Position numbers and translations under genes: made by a program | Shown here: piece after piece, positions 38,170 through 51,019 of the stretch | Numbering within the stretch: position 1 is the stretch's first letter | How the letters are laid out: each line of letters opens with the position of its first letter | Notes under the pieces: model-generated | What the model was told of the DNA's origin: nothing | Seen by the model: only the letters and a program-made list of their open reading frames with translations | Databases searched by the model: none | Source: Nemertoderma westbladi | Taxonomy: Eukaryota; Xenacoelomorpha; Nemertodermatida; Nemertodermatidae | Assembly (NCBI GenBank): GCA_032718475.1 | Contig: JAUCBJ010008764.1 | Location: 1-64,000 of the forward strand | DNA: 64,000 nucleotides | Direction: 5' to 3'

Positions 38170-39420
38170 TTATTCATTGATTGCACTAAGTAATTGATTA
38201 ATTTGAGTTACTTTAATATTAGGGCAGGAATGTTCCAGAAATACAAGTCTATAGTCCGGATGGTGCCTTCTATGCGCACTGATGTTATCTGCCGTCAGTG
38301 TTCTAGAATTCCACTCCCGTCCCCTCTGGGAACCATCGCAAATCCTCCCCCCTGCCATCATCCTGTCTCAGGCGCTTTTTATCCTCCAAGCATTTTTCAG
38401 TGCTGCTGCGCGTTCCACCACGACTCTCCCAATCCCTGTGGTTGGTTCCCTGGGTGAGGCCATTATGGCTTGTCTGTGTCATTTGGCCAGTGGTCCTGTT
38501 GCATGCCCCCCTTTACCTCTGGTCGTCTCCCAGAGAATGTTCTTCATTCCGGGGAATGTAATCACTCAAGAATCTCCTGAGCTCCGCCTTCCCCTCCTCT
38601 GTCCACCTATCTAGATAAGTGTTGTTGACCCCTCCCTGTGCTGCTGCAGTTAGCACTTTCTGGTAGGTAAACGGTAACTTACAGTGGATCAATTGATAAT
38701 GTATATGCTGATTGAAGTTGAAGCAAAACTCCTGGACCTTCATCCTCTGCACTGTCATTGTGCCCATGTTCTCCCAATCCTCAAATTGATGGAACTTATC
38801 TTTGTCACTCATCCCATCACAGTCAGTCTCATAATATCCATGGAACTTACACTTCTCACACCTATGATGAAATTCCAGGCACGCGTCCATGGTGTGGCTC
38901 GTCTTGCGGCAATACAAACATCTTGCCCCTGTGTCGAATTGGTATAGACAATTCTTCACCTGGTGGGTATGTCACCCACAGTAGTTGCAGCCATTTATTC
39001 TCGTCTGCCTCCCGAACTCATCTGTTTGGGTGCTCGTCCATTTGGGCCTGTAGAGTTTCTGGTAAGAGAACATCTCCATGGCCTTGTCATGAGTTAAGTC
39101 AATTTTGGCCTCCTCCCTCCGTAGCGTTTCCCTGAATACTACCTGCGGCGCCATCCCGGGTTGCTCCCCTAACCTGATCGCTGCTGCTGGAAAGTTGGTG
39201 GACTGGTTTCCCATGTTTCCCAAGCCTGTTTGCCTGGGGTGTCCCAGAAACCTCTCACCCAGCTGGACGCCGCAACTCTCACGTCTACCCAGTCTGTGTC
39301 CACCCTATCCTATCTATCGGCCTCTCCCCAAATTCATCCTCTCCCATTCTCTCTACCAGGGGTGATTCCAAGTCTGGGATCACTCCCATATCTTCATATC
39401 CTTCTCCAGGCCAATTCCCA
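38170..39420 (-). pseudogene. ORF Y homologue (copy 2)
   Basis: MGEDEFGE and AAIRLGEQPG segments are followed by CNYCG, interrupted by TGA at 38972-38974 within the first knuckle. The second knuckle, CLYCRKTSHTMDAC, is intact. The third has Tyr at the His position (CEKCKFHGYYETDC). FNQHIHYQLIHCKLPFTYQKV and a YLDRW motif then match copy 1, and a frame change leads to the basic tail. The loss of the ligand residue and the stops mark decay. Confidence 0.75.
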
Positions 39421-39562
39421 CTCGAGACCCCCAATCACCCATCATCACTATCAGCTTCTTCCTCCTATAGTTGCCCTTGGATCCTCCTAATATACTCTGC
39501 ATCCCAGACATCAATTGGATCATTGTCTCTTCTGGATATCTTGTCATTCACCCTTTTCCCCC

Positions 39563-40860
39563 CTAGTATCGATACTCGCTCAAGATGTGTGAGTTCCACT
39601 CCAGGTTGTCCACGTCCCGCTCACTGAACTCGTACTCCTCCACCCACTCCCTTGCTGTCACTTCTCTTCCTGCAGTTTCCCTCCTTTCTCTTCTGGCTGC
39701 CTCTTCCTTCCTTCGTTCCCCTTTCCACAGCTCCTCCCCCCTTCGCCCCTCTTTGGCATGGTGTGTCCACATTTCTATCCACAAGGTTCTGGATGCCATA
39801 ATACACCGACTCGCCTTTACATCCCAGGTGGTCTACAAGACCCCCTAGAGCTACCTTGAAGGCTCTCCTGTGGTTCAATGGTGATCCTTGAAGTAGAAAT
39901 GCCCTTGGCTCCCTGCCGATAGCCACCATCATGAACAGGTTTACCAACCCGATCATCACCCAGTCCTCTTGTAGGATGTACCTCTTCCGGTAAAGCTTAA
40001 TCATCTCCCATCAGAAGTGGTATAACTCTTCACTCCTTGGTCTTGCCTGCCACTTCAGTAACTTTGTTAGCTCCGCTCTGTATTCTTCTCGAAACTTCTT
40101 CCATTCCATCGGTTTATGAGACATAAGTCCCATCAGAGTCCCATGGCCACGGCACTGCACTGCCCCATATTCTCCACCAATTACAACCCCTCTGTCTGGC
40201 TTCGTTATAGCCATATAGACTACTTGCATGTCAAGGAAGTTCGATGCGTCTGTTCCCATGACTCGCTCGATCTGCAACGCCGCAGATTGCTGACCCTATC
40301 TTGATCATCATCCTTTCCCTAACCATCCTCTGCATGGATTCCGACAGACAGTTTAGCTTGGGCCCATCCTTCTTCATATACGTCCCCCAAGTCAAAGATA
40401 AATATGTCTCCATTCGGCGCTGCCATATGTAATAATATGGTCCTTCCCAATCCCATTGGCCACTTACTAGCATCTTCATAATCTTCTGCAGTCCCCTCAT
40501 CGTGCAGGACCATATTATTAACCATCCCTCTCTATCGAGTCCATGAACTTCATCCATTCTTTCTTAGGGTAATCCTTCTTATGGGTTAGAATCCCGAAGG
40601 AAGCTTCCTTTCCTTTTAAGATGTAGTGGAAGTGGTCATTATAATCACTTTGTCTAGCGATGGCATCTGGTATGTTCCCACCAGTCACCGCACATGCATA
40701 CCCCGATAATGATCATGTAGCACGTATGCTTTCTCGGTTTTAGGACGTCACTTGTAGTACTCCCTCGTCTTTTCTTCCGGCTTCCTTCCCATCCAGTTGA
40801 TCAATATCTCCTATTCCCCTTTCTCCAACTTCCCCTTCTTTACCCGTTTACTCCACCATC
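39563..40860 (-). pseudogene. ORF X homologue, exonuclease-like (copy 2)
   Basis: Fragments in three frames give VLHDEGT, ILLHMAAPNGDIFIFDLG, KKDGPKLNCL, IKIGSAIC, NFLDMQVVYMAI, HKPMEWKKFREEY and KRYILQEDWVMIGLVNLF. They line up with copy 1 in order. The strand, motif III and the NFLDMQ segment are conserved. The motif I Asp is His and the motif II Asp is Val, so this copy could not be catalytic. A coiled-coil tail (EEAARRERRE) ends at the stop at 39563-39565. Confidence 0.75.
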
Positions 40861-41279
40861 CCGATCTCTCACCGAACTGGTAGTGGTTCCTTAGAAAGAC
40901 TCTGTTAGGTAAGAGACAACTAATTTTTGCTGATCTACAATCTATCGTTATACCAGCTTTCCATCATACAGCTTTCTGAGTCTGTAAGAATACTCTAGGT
41001 CTGCACCCTAGGCTATGCACTATAGTAGTCTAGCTCGTGTGGCCTACACCATCTAGCCCACTATGTCTACATATCCCTTCCACTCCTCGCCCTCAGTGCC
41101 CACAATAGTTCGTATGTACTAGTATTGATCCTATTAATCCAGCCCCATGTAATACATTCTACCTATGGGGTGGTACTTGCGTAACCTTCTAATCCTATAT
41201 CTATATGTCTGATCCCTTTGATCTGGCCTCCCATAGTACACTCTATCTATGGGATAGTACGTATGTAAATATGTACTCA

Positions 41280-41580
41280 TATATTCCTAAGTATGATCCC
41301 ATCAATCCGGCATTAGAACGTATGTACTCATCAGTATGTATATAAATATGTACTCATCTATTCCTAAGTATAATCCCATTGATCTGGCAATAGTACATAT
41401 GTACTCATCAGTATATATGTGAATATGTGCTTATCTATTCCAAAGTATGATCCCATTAATCTGGCATTAGTACCTAGGTACTTATCAGTACATATGTAAA
41501 TATGTACTCATCTATTCCTAAGTATGATCCCATTGATCTGGCATTATTATGTATGTACTCATCAGTATGTATTTAAATAT
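41280..41580. repeat. 77-bp tandem repeat between pol and ORF X (copy 2)
   Basis: TATTCCTAAGTATGATCCCA recurs at a spacing of 77 bp (41284, 41361, 41438 and 41515), each followed by TCTGGCATTAGTA and GTACTCATCAGTA. It occupies the same place as the unrelated minisatellite in copy 1. Confidence 0.9.
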
Positions 41581-41637
41581 TTTTATTTATTTTATTTTAT
41601 TTGTGGGTAGGGTGTATTGCCCGCATTCCCACCCCCC

Positions 41638-42115
41638 TCAGCCTAATGTATTGGGGGATTTAACAGTGTAGGGCGATTCTTCCAGAAGGCAGCACTTTCC
41701 CACCACCCTCCTGTAAGTCTTCCTGTCCTTTGCCCCAATCTTCCCGCCAATCCTGAATTCTATGGATCTGACCTTCCCATCTTCACCAGGATAGCATTCG
41801 ACCACCCTGGCCACCCTCCATTGATTGTCGATGGCCGTCTCTTGGAGCCATCTCTCCCAATACTCCATTCCAATCGTGTTAGCAACCTTCAAACTTTGCC
41901 ACACGTATACATCGTCCTTGTTGATATGTCGCATATCTACCTCTGATGGCCTCTCCCTTAGTAGGTGTGCTGGTGTCAGAGCCTCCATGCACTCTGGGTC
42001 ATCATTAAATCGTCGTTGATTACCCCCTCACACTTCACCAGCACTGTCCTCAATATATCCTCTGTCACCATGTGATTGTTGATGAGTGTTGTCATCATCC
42101 ACTGTGTGCTAGGGT
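41638..42115 (-). pseudogene. BEL/Pao integrase end and DUF5641 (copy 2)
   Basis: NNHMVTEDILRTVLVKCEG, then (after a frame change) EALTPAHLLRERP, WRVARVVECYPGEDGKVRSIEFR and KTYRRVVGKCCLLEE correspond closely to copy 1. The KEGDL-type segment is deleted between LQE and TAIDNQW. The match begins abruptly at about 42112. Confidence 0.85.
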
Positions 42116-42774
42116 GCATCAAATATATAAGAAGATTTTTAAATTGTTTTTTATATATCTCCTGGGCCATAATCATGTTGTATTGATCAAAAAACACCTC
42201 TAAATTAAATTTCAACACAATTGAATGATGTTTAGAGGTCCCACATAAGCAGCAAAGATTTCTGTAAATACTCGCGACTACCGATAAAGTAACTTTATGC
42301 GATGATTATTATATTTAGAAATGTAACTCATAAAGGGATATGATGAATACCATAAAACTAATTATTTCCCAACCATTATTTTAAGTGGCTACAATTAGTA
42401 TATTAAAAATAAAATTGATTTACCATGTGTCAGGTTTAGATCCGTAGGCCTATTAAAGGAATCAATAGGATACAGGAACGAAAACTAACGAAAACAAATT
42501 ACTGTAGGAAGCTCTAGACCATAGGTTACATACATTTTAATTGTTGTCTTTCAGTATATTATGTTTTGGTTTTTTTGGTCTATCAGCAGTCAGCACATAA
42601 TTTATAGTATTTCATTCTTTGGTATACAGGTGAGGATCAGGCTATGGCACAGTTGTCAGTACTGTCATACCATACACCATACTGCAATACCAGTACTAGT
42701 TTTAGGCTATCAGCAAAATTACAAACTTCTGTTTATGATTTACATATAATAGATATATAGCTTGATAAGTTGTT

Positions 42775-44043
42775 ATGGAAGATATTATTGTTATAAATGA
42801 AACTCCACCCAGCATTCCAACAAGTACCACACCTACTTCTATCCTTCAAGCAACTATATGTGAGAAAAGAACAGAACCAAATGTTCAAACAAACCCACCA
42901 CTACCTTCTACATCTACATGATTACCTAACATTAGTACTCCAAAAACGCGGCAGTCAGGATATATTTTTGGCTTAGGAAAAGCAATCACGGATGATGATG
43001 GTATAATTAATGGAACTAGATTGCCAACTTGCCGTCAAGTGTTAAGATGTATGTTGTACCATCATATGATATCGACTGGTAAATCATCAAAGCGCCCTGG
43101 AAGATGTGGAACTTTTTCAAGACTGGAGACATCAAAAATTATACTTGACAAAATCAGGCCATTTTACAGAAAAGCCAGTATTCCAATGTTGTCTGATCAG
43201 AGATGTTGTGATAAAATTGTTAAGCTGATGGATGATAACAACAAGCTTCGTGCAATACCAAAAGATAGGAGGTCTACTGCGGCTACAGAGATTAAAGTAA
43301 AGGATATGGAATTAAGAATGGAATCAACATTACAACTATGGGCACATGATGCTGAAAAGACTATAAAAAATAAAGAAGACCTTGCTTTTTTAATATCCAT
43401 GAAGACAGATCGTATTGCATCATTTGGATCATATGATAAAACATTAGATAATAAAGTAAAGCGTTCTTTGGACAGAGAAATGGCTCAGACAAAGAGGAAG
43501 ATCTTAAGCAAGAATGAACTACAAGTTATCGCATCTACAAAGCAATTTCAATATTCTAGTGAATCGGAATCAGGACTGGAATCTGATTTTGAGGTAACAG
43601 TATTACCACAAAAGAACAAAAAAAGACAAAAAACAGGAACATCAGTTGTAATTCCTAGCAACATACTGCAAAGACCAAATGTTGTTTCTTTAGCAACAAG
43701 ACTGAAAATGAATCCAATGCAACAAGCAGCCTTCACACAGGGTATCATTGAAGAATCTGGAGGAGATATAGGAAGTGTTTCCACATCATATGCAGTGGCA
43801 GATAGAGCGCGGCGTTCAATTGTTAAAGAAGTAGCTAAGGATTATCATGACTCATGGATACCTCCAGAACTATGCTCCCTTCAGTGGGATAGTAAGCTAC
43901 TGGGAACATTATCAAATAAATACCAATCCGAAGAGAGAGTAGCTATCCCACGAGTTGACACGACCCCCTTCTTGGAAGTAAACTGTAAATATGTAGTGCA
44001 ATACTTTATTGGGAAATACCTAAATACATTGTTGTGTATATAA
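42775..44043 (+). pseudogene. Transposon-associated uncharacterised protein, N-terminal half
   Basis: One frame from ATG 42775 to TAA 44041-44043 is broken only by TGA at 42919-42921; the longest open part is 340 codons. SFGSYDKTLDNKVKRSL, a K/R-rich nuclear-localisation-like stretch (KKNKKRQK) and QWDSKLLGTLSNKY resemble the N-terminal half of a large, poorly named protein family common in invertebrate genomes. That family has an LHWDGKLL-type motif before a catalytic-looking half, and the latter half is absent here. The mobile origin is inferred from family behaviour. No terminal repeats were found. Confidence 0.5.
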
Positions 44044-45018
44044 TGGCGTATCTTCATTCCAGTACAGAAATGTCAAGTTTCAAACTCCAATAAAGTTTAT
44101 TTTACGGTTTAATAATTACTGTAAATGTGAAGAAGATCGCTGAAGCAAAAATCTTATTTACTCAATTAAAATAGTAAAAAATATATTTTTTACTATTACC
44201 TGTAGTATTTAATCTTAATAACACAAATGTAAGCTCTGTTTTTTTGTTATTCTGTGTAGGATTTAGCAACCTGGAGGTAACAAGCTGGAAGCCGCATTCC
44301 TTCTTAATGTCGATTATTTATGGGTAACGCTAGGCCTCTGCCTACAGTAAAACCTAACTCAAAATACGGAATTGCTTAAGCAATATTTCATTGATTAGTT
44401 TAATGGATTATTTACCATCTATTGTTGTTACAATGGCCTTCCATTCCTTTTATAAGCTGCTGTACTCAGGCCTGAAATCTAATAATTGCCACCTGTCCCA
44501 ATGCTTCATAGGGTGGCCACTGACCCATCCAATACTGGGCACAGAGAACCCTACTGTAGTGGCAACTTTCCTTTCCTAATTATATTACTCTTCCCATTTG
44601 ACCCATACGTTGCAAGGATGCCTACGACATAGAACTTGTAACGGTAATATGAGTATCAGGTTGAAAGGCCTATACGGTAGAATTGGACCAATCGAAAGAT
44701 CGTTTCAGCAACAGAGGCTTCTTATTGCTTGAGCGTTCTTCTTGATGCAGTATCCAAGGACAATCTTCCAAGGATCTTACTTATTATAATAGAGTGAGAT
44801 GTGGAAAGGCCACCACGTCAAACAAATATTTGAAACTTACTGAGGACCTGTTGATATTATTAAGTAAATTCGTTTGTCATCACTATTTTGCAGTGATAAA
44901 CTTTTATAGCAATATTTAATTATGTAAAAATGGTTTATTGAATCAGCAAAAATATTAATTAATAACTTTAGTTTAATTTATTAAATCAAGGAAGTTAAAG
45001 GGGAAAACCTACCGGTGG
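44044..45018. other. AT-rich sequence, nothing recognised
   Basis: No domain-bearing frame or repeat boundary seen. Confidence 0.4.
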
Positions 45019-45183
45019 TTACTGAGGCGGGGCGAGGGGCGCGGGGCGCGGGGCGAGGGGCGGGGCGCGGGGCGAGGCGGGGTGGCGTGGGGGTGAGGCG
45101 GGGCGAGGGGGCGTGGGGGCGAGGCGGGGCGAGGGGGCGTGGGGGCGAGGCGGGGCGTGGGGGCGAGGCGGGGCGAGGGTGCG
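45019..45183. repeat. G-rich tandem repeat (GGGGCGAGGC type)
   Basis: About 165 bp of GGGGCGAGG, GGGGCGTGG and GGCGCGGGG units on the + strand, in an AT-rich neighbourhood. Runs of four Gs at short spacing could form G-quadruplexes. Confidence 0.9.
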
Positions 45184-45189
45184 CAAAAT

Positions 45190-46854
45190 TATAGCATGAA
45201 TTTCAGATAATTAATAATATGACATACGGGGATTTTTTTAGGCGGCAGCAAATATAACTCATAACAGAGAAAACGTCAATCCAAAGTTGCGATATTTAAG
45301 ATTTTCGTCTTCCGTTGGCTTTAAGTTCATTTAGTACAAGATATTAAATATGTTTACTGTCATACAGATTACGTTGCAGAATTTATGTTACAACATCTCG
45401 TACTGTAATGCCCCATGGCATGGACAGGACATTCTGAAATTCGATATGGAAAATTAGTTTTTTACATTAAATTATCAAAATAAATTGAACAAGAACAACA
45501 TCATCAGATGGTGGTGAGCAGGACAATCACTTTCATATAGATTTTATTATCATTTATATCTACAGTATTTACATATTTTTATGATTATATTACTTATATA
45601 TTTTGCAATATACAGTACATACATATTTCCAGTTTTATTTTTATATTTGTTTAACAAATTTATATATAAAAAAATGTTATAGTAATTTTAATGTATCTAT
45701 ATATGTCTATTATTGCCAGTATATCAGGAGGGCAGTTACATATTTATTAATACAGTATAATAATATTTAGAAGAGAGGTGATTGATTAACTTCTATCTAA
45801 GGTGAACTAATCAGGGTATGTCCCCTGGATAATTCAATACAATACTGTACGTGTACGTGTACATACCATGTTGGCAGCAATAGCTCTTTTAAATGATGTA
45901 TTACATGGCCGTTATTTAAGGTACGGTCTGTAGAATATAACATTGTTATGTGCAATGTACATACATTGATATATAATAAGTAGGCCTATCATAATCTTGT
46001 AAAAACATATTTATTTTACTTTTAATAATAAATATACCGTATAACAATACTAATGTTTTTCAATAAAAACATTTTCTAAATAAGCACTTTGTCTCACTCA
46101 TTGAATACGTGTAAAGTAACATGGCTATTCTAACATTACTTTACATTACGTTGTGTAGGTATAAAAAGTATACTTTTAAATATTTTATAATAAAATATTT
46201 TTTATTAAAATAAGTTTTCTAGTTTTAAATTGTAACACTACGTTACATACCTTGTTTATATTAGAATGGTAGTATGGACATTCGAACATTAACATTATTT
46301 ACATTGTTATTATTAACAAAGTTGCAATAATTTTAGCGCTTTAACCACCACTGGTCGGTGCTTTTAACATTTGAAGCTAGTAATAATACGATAAGTCCTA
46401 CGATAATACGATTAATTGTGGCTGAATATTAATTTTACTCCAAAATTTTACGTCATTTTGACGACACCGTTTATTTTGACAGCATGTGGTAATATGGGAA
46501 ATTACAACATTAAATAACCAACATATCACATCACAGCTGTTCCTCTAATAGGGAAATAATGTAGTCCTATTATAGATGGCGCTCTTTACGAGTTCTTTAC
46601 AATTAAATTAAAACTGAGCCTTAAATTTGAAATAGTTTTATCTTCATCCTACTTATGATAAACACACTGTAATATTACTGTATTATTCAATATGAATTAC
46701 CTGACAAACAGATAGGCCTTTATTAGCTACCTGTCTGATGGGTGAGACACCTAGTTGGCCTGCCTTGGCATACTGTACGGTTGATAAGGGCAATGGGTGC
46801 ATATCCCGTCTGTCTGGTAAATGTTTGAACGCGAATTTATCAGCATCGCTTGTT
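45190..46854. other. AT-rich sequence, nothing recognised
   Basis: No gene recognised. TAGGCCTA-type palindromes occur at 45982 and 46710. Confidence 0.4.
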
Positions 46855-46965
46855 CGGAATTGAACCAAACTTAGTAGGCAAGTAATAGAGGGAGAGTTTA
46901 GAAACTTTCTAGAGTTTGGTGAAAAATCATGAGGTCTGTCTGACTGCTGCTACAACAGATGTATA
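46855..46965 (+). repeat. Dispersed repeat (ACCAAACTT...AGTTTAGAAA family)
   Basis: GAACCAAACTTAGTAGGCA followed by GTTTAGAAACTTTCTAGAG and AAAATCATGAGG matches 50040-50100 and 51130-51180 in order. Confidence 0.45.
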
Positions 46966-47220
46966 TTTAAGAAAATTCTAAATTTCTCGGAAATGCCTCA
47001 TTTTCCAGAGCTTTTGATCAGTTCACTCTTGATCTTTTTCAGAGCAAGAGATTTTGGTTGCTTGTAGAAAATCATGAAGTCTATCTTTTACGAAATTGAA
47101 ATGTTAAGACAAATAATTGGGGATCCGCTAGAGATTCCGAAGTAATGACATACCGGTATCATAGGCCTACTATGGTACTGTGCACCGGTAAGTACGAAAT
47201 TGCAGAATAAAAGTTCAGCC

Positions 47221-47648
47221 TCCTTAAAATGGCAGTATGCACCATCATCATATCATATTTAATTCGGACAGAGCCGACAAATCATTGATTATAGACATTA
47301 AATAAAACGGAAAGAAGGTAGCAGGTTAAAATTGCCCAAACATATTAAAACATACACAGCAAGGTTAAAATTTATATCTGGCTAAAATACGGCACAAAGA
47401 ACTATTTACAGATGGTACTTGATGACTAAATCCCTCCTTAAAATGGCAGTATGCACCATCATCATATCATATTTAATTCGGACAGAGCCGACAAATCATT
47501 GATTATAGACATTAAATAAAACGGAAAGAAGGTAGCAGGTTAAAATTGCCCAAACATATTAAAACATACACAGCAAGGTTAAAATTTATATCTGGCTAAA
47601 ATACGGCACAAAGAACTATTTACAGATGGTACTTGATGACTAAATCGA
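47221..47648. repeat. Perfect-looking 214-bp tandem duplication
   Basis: 47221-47434 is repeated at 47435-47648. The copies appear identical by eye, beginning TCCTTAAAATGGCAGTATGC. A recent event. Confidence 0.95.
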
Positions 47649-48176
47649 GATACAAGCAAGCTTAAAATTAGATCAGGCTAAAACCAGTTGTTAAGTGATG
47701 GAAGAGATAGGTAAGGAAGGCTATAGGTCAGGGAGGCAAGTGTGTGAAGCACTGTATGAAACACAGGAAGTGAGATAGGTAAGGAGTCACGTTTAGATAC
47801 CGAAGTAACTGCAAATTCTTTCACGTTTGATACTGAAAGGCAGTGGATAATTGTAGACTGTCCAGATAAAATCTAGTGTCATATGTTCCTCCATGGTAAG
47901 CCCTGACTGGCCTAACCTAGCCATATTGGTCACATAACTGGTCATATGTGTAAGTCATTGGAGAATACACTGATGGTATGGGGTGGAGCTTTCTGCTCAT
48001 TTGGTTAGTTGAAAAGAGTCCTGTATATTTCGTACCACTCAGATTCCACCACGCCTTCTGTAGAAAGCTCTGAACCAGTTCATGGACAGCATGCAGCTGT
48101 ACGGATCATGGTGCCAATATTGCTTCTGAAGAGTTCGTGTGATAGTGGTTGACACTGCAATAATTCATAGAGTGTT

Positions 48177-49035
48177 CTATTTGTGACATAATTTCCTTGG
48201 TATACCATCTTGCGTAGTGACTTTCTGTAAGCTGCATGCATCGACGTTGTCGATTTCTGTAGGTGACATGCTCCCAGACATAAACTTTGTGTAGTACAAG
48301 ATGGAAGGAAGAGCTACTGCGTGCCATAAGAACCCAAGTGTATAAGGGTCAAGGTATTGCACAGTCCACCCTTTGCGCACAAAGGCCTTTGAGATACCCA
48401 TAATGATCCCTTTTACTTTGGCCATGTTGTTGGTACTCGGAGTCTTAATTTGGTATCCAAGAAATTTAATACAACTAGAAGATGAGCTCGGATTTAGAGA
48501 TGTTGTTAAACTTCGGGAGGATTTGCTGGAGGTAAAATTGAAAAACGCACATTTTGTCTTATCAGCTTCAAATGACAAACCAATTGAACCATATTCCTTA
48601 CTTAGAATGGTAACCATGCTATCTAACTCCTCATGTGAGATCTTGCAAATAATATGGTGAACACAATGATCCCTGTTTCACGTCTTTGTAAATAGGTATT
48701 CCAATTTCATCTATCCTATTTCCGAACTTGAGGTAGGCGATGGTGACCGCATTATACTTTAAGAGTATAATAATACATACATAAGGATTCATGATTTTGG
48801 AGAGTTTCTCAAACAGAGTTAAGTGCTGTACATTGTCTAAAGTTCCCCGAATATCGAGTTGGCACATATGCACATCTTGTCTTCTTTCACACTGCTTTTC
48901 CAAGAATTCTAGAATTATGGCCATAATGATATCAGCTCCGATGTTCTTCTGGTATGCTAGTTGATTTGAGGTATTGTGGTCATCGTTTTTGGGCAAGTTC
49001 GTGGACTTCCACAAGCTTTCAAGGATTTTCCCCAT
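48177..49035 (-). pseudogene. Degenerate non-LTR reverse transcriptase
   Basis: On the minus strand, NQLAYQKNIGADIIMA, HMCQLDIRGTLDNVQ and DVKQGSLCSPY correspond to the EQFGFRKGRST, DLSKAFDSV and GVRQGCPLSP motifs of LINE RTs. The second frame gives SFEADKTKCAFF and IKFLGYQI, then ALPSILYYTKFM, the post-catalytic part. The YADD-type box is lost at the frame break near 48620-48660. The clade is unclear. Confidence 0.7.
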
Positions 49036-49620
49036 TAGAGATGCTGTTCAGATAGGCCTGTATGACTTCTCCTCACGGATAGGTTTGTTGTTTCCCTTAT
49101 GTATGGAAGTGATCATGGTAGTTCCAAACAAATCAGACAGACACATGCTTGAGACGAAAGCATGAGTTTATGATGATGACCAGTTATGATGGTGGTTCGT
49201 CACACCATCACGTCACCTTTCGGACATTGCTGGAGATGTTGGACTTCATTAGGAAGTTTTTGAGGCGTCTTACTGATCGATGAGTTTCCCTAAACATAGA
49301 GGAGTAGATACTATCTGGATGACACTCGTCAGGAATAACTGTTTGCAAGTATTGGATCGTTCGATTGATTTCAGTTTCCACTTGTTCCTTGCAACTTTTA
49401 TGGTGTAGTTATGTAGTTTTGTTCCAGGCTGTCCTTCTTCATTGTGGTTGTGTCATACTTGCTTTAAATTTAGAGCTTGACTGACAAGGAATTTTGAAAG
49501 CAGCAGATACTGGTGTATGAACCGAACATATGATTTCACCCTACTCAGTCACCCTACCATTCACACACCAGCTGAAAAGTGGGTCTGAGACTATTATATG
49601 ATCGATGTATGTGTCATACC

Positions 49621-49697
49621 TTTGCCCCTGAAAGTGATGGATGGTCCACTAAAAACCCTTTGCCCCTGAAAGTGATGGATGGTCCACTAAAAACCCT
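49621..49697. repeat. 38-bp tandem duplication
   Basis: TTTGCCCCTGAAAGTGATGG and the following 18 bases occur twice back to back (49621 and 49659). Confidence 0.9.
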
Positions 49698-50024
49698 AAG
49701 TATCAGTGGCAACCAGATTGTTGTCATTAAGGAATCTATTTAAGGGTTACCCTCTGGCATTATTCCTGATACGATTCCACCAAGTTCCTTGAAGACTACC
49801 AAGGTCGGCATTGGTGTCAGCTAAAATTAGGGAAAGAATAAGGTTTTGGAGTTGTAGGATAGATTGTAGGACCATTTTACCTCGAACAGTGTTGGCAGAG
49901 TTGGTCGAGTGGTAATGGACTAGAAACCAAATCAATCAATATCATCCCATGTAGATTCGAATCCTATCCACGGCAATAATTCTTTTAGACGTTTTTCATT
50001 TAATTCTTGAAACAAACAATCATT

Positions 50025-50230
50025 GCCGAAGTTAAACAAAACTTGGTACGTATGCAGTCCATAAAAAGTTTGGAAAGAATCTAAAGTTTGGTAAACATGA
50101 GGCAGTCTGTCAGTCGGTACCGGTAGTTTCAGTCTTATGATAAAAACCAAAATAAGTCGCTCAATCACAGATGAAATTAAACCTCATGATGCAATCTCGT
50201 GTTGCGTGGGGGGCCCCACGAACGTCTAGC
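50025..50230 (+). repeat. Dispersed repeat copy
   Basis: AACAAAACTTGGTACG, AAAAAGTTTGGAAAGAA and an ending GTGTTGCGTGGGGGGCCCCA, with CGAACG, recur at 51130-51210, in part at 53100, and inverted at 11736-11860. Confidence 0.5.
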
Positions 50231-51019
50231 CATACATACGTATGGAGGCCTAATATAATATGGTTATTCAAATCACATTTTAGATTATCTTTTGCCATCA
50301 ACATGCTAATTGTTAGATGGATAACTAACTGCTGTAGATGCTACTGTATAGATACTGTACTAGATAGTGCTCAATGACATTTTTTATTTATTCATTTTTT
50401 ACTTGATTAATCAGTTAAAGTAGAACGACTTTATGGATTAATGTGCATTACTTTCCAGCATAACTATATGTATGAAAGGGCGCATAGGGGTAATGGAAGA
50501 AACCTGGGTGGAAATAGCGGGATCCTAGACGAATAATCCAAGGATTGTGTGACCAATTATACCATTTCCTATGCGGTATCCATATACCAATCTATTTTAT
50601 GGCATCCCAACTGCGCGATTTCACCTGGTTAATGGTTACCAACGATGGAATCAATTTACTGCCTAGTTGGAATAAATACACATTTAATGCAAAATCTAAA
50701 TGCGAAGGATGCTGTTGCAGTGGCCTTGTGTTGCAGTCAGCTCATTCCACATTATTGCAAACCATTAAGGACGTTTCAACTTGAAGATATGATCTTAAGA
50801 TATGATATGTATGTACAGTATGAACTAATGAAATGTATTTTTTTGTATGATATACAATTATTCATGCGATTCGCCTAATTAATTCCGCCCCTCATGTATG
50901 CGCACAGCAGTTCCAAGAGAATTGTTAGGTCCGTTTTATGTGGAATTGTATCTTTCATATTCAAATACTTATAAGATGTACAGTATAAGTGTTTGTGGGG
51001 CGAGCCACGAAGTGAGTGA

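Larger units (their letters stand above)
37660..42115 (-). mobile_element. BEL/Pao copy 2, truncated in pol, with ORF X and ORF Y
   Basis: The minus-strand order is pol tail (42115-41638), tandem repeats (41580-41280), ORF X (40860-39563), ORF Y (39420-38170), LTR-like end. This reproduces copy 1 in order, orientation and rough spacing. Coding parts align with copy 1 at moderate identity with many lesions, so it is an older or different subfamily member. The coding match stops at about 42112, where an AT-rich insert begins. Confidence 0.75.

Noticed and set aside
48373-48660. + strand frame at 48.4 kb
   Set aside because: Antisense shadow of the degenerate minus-strand RT.
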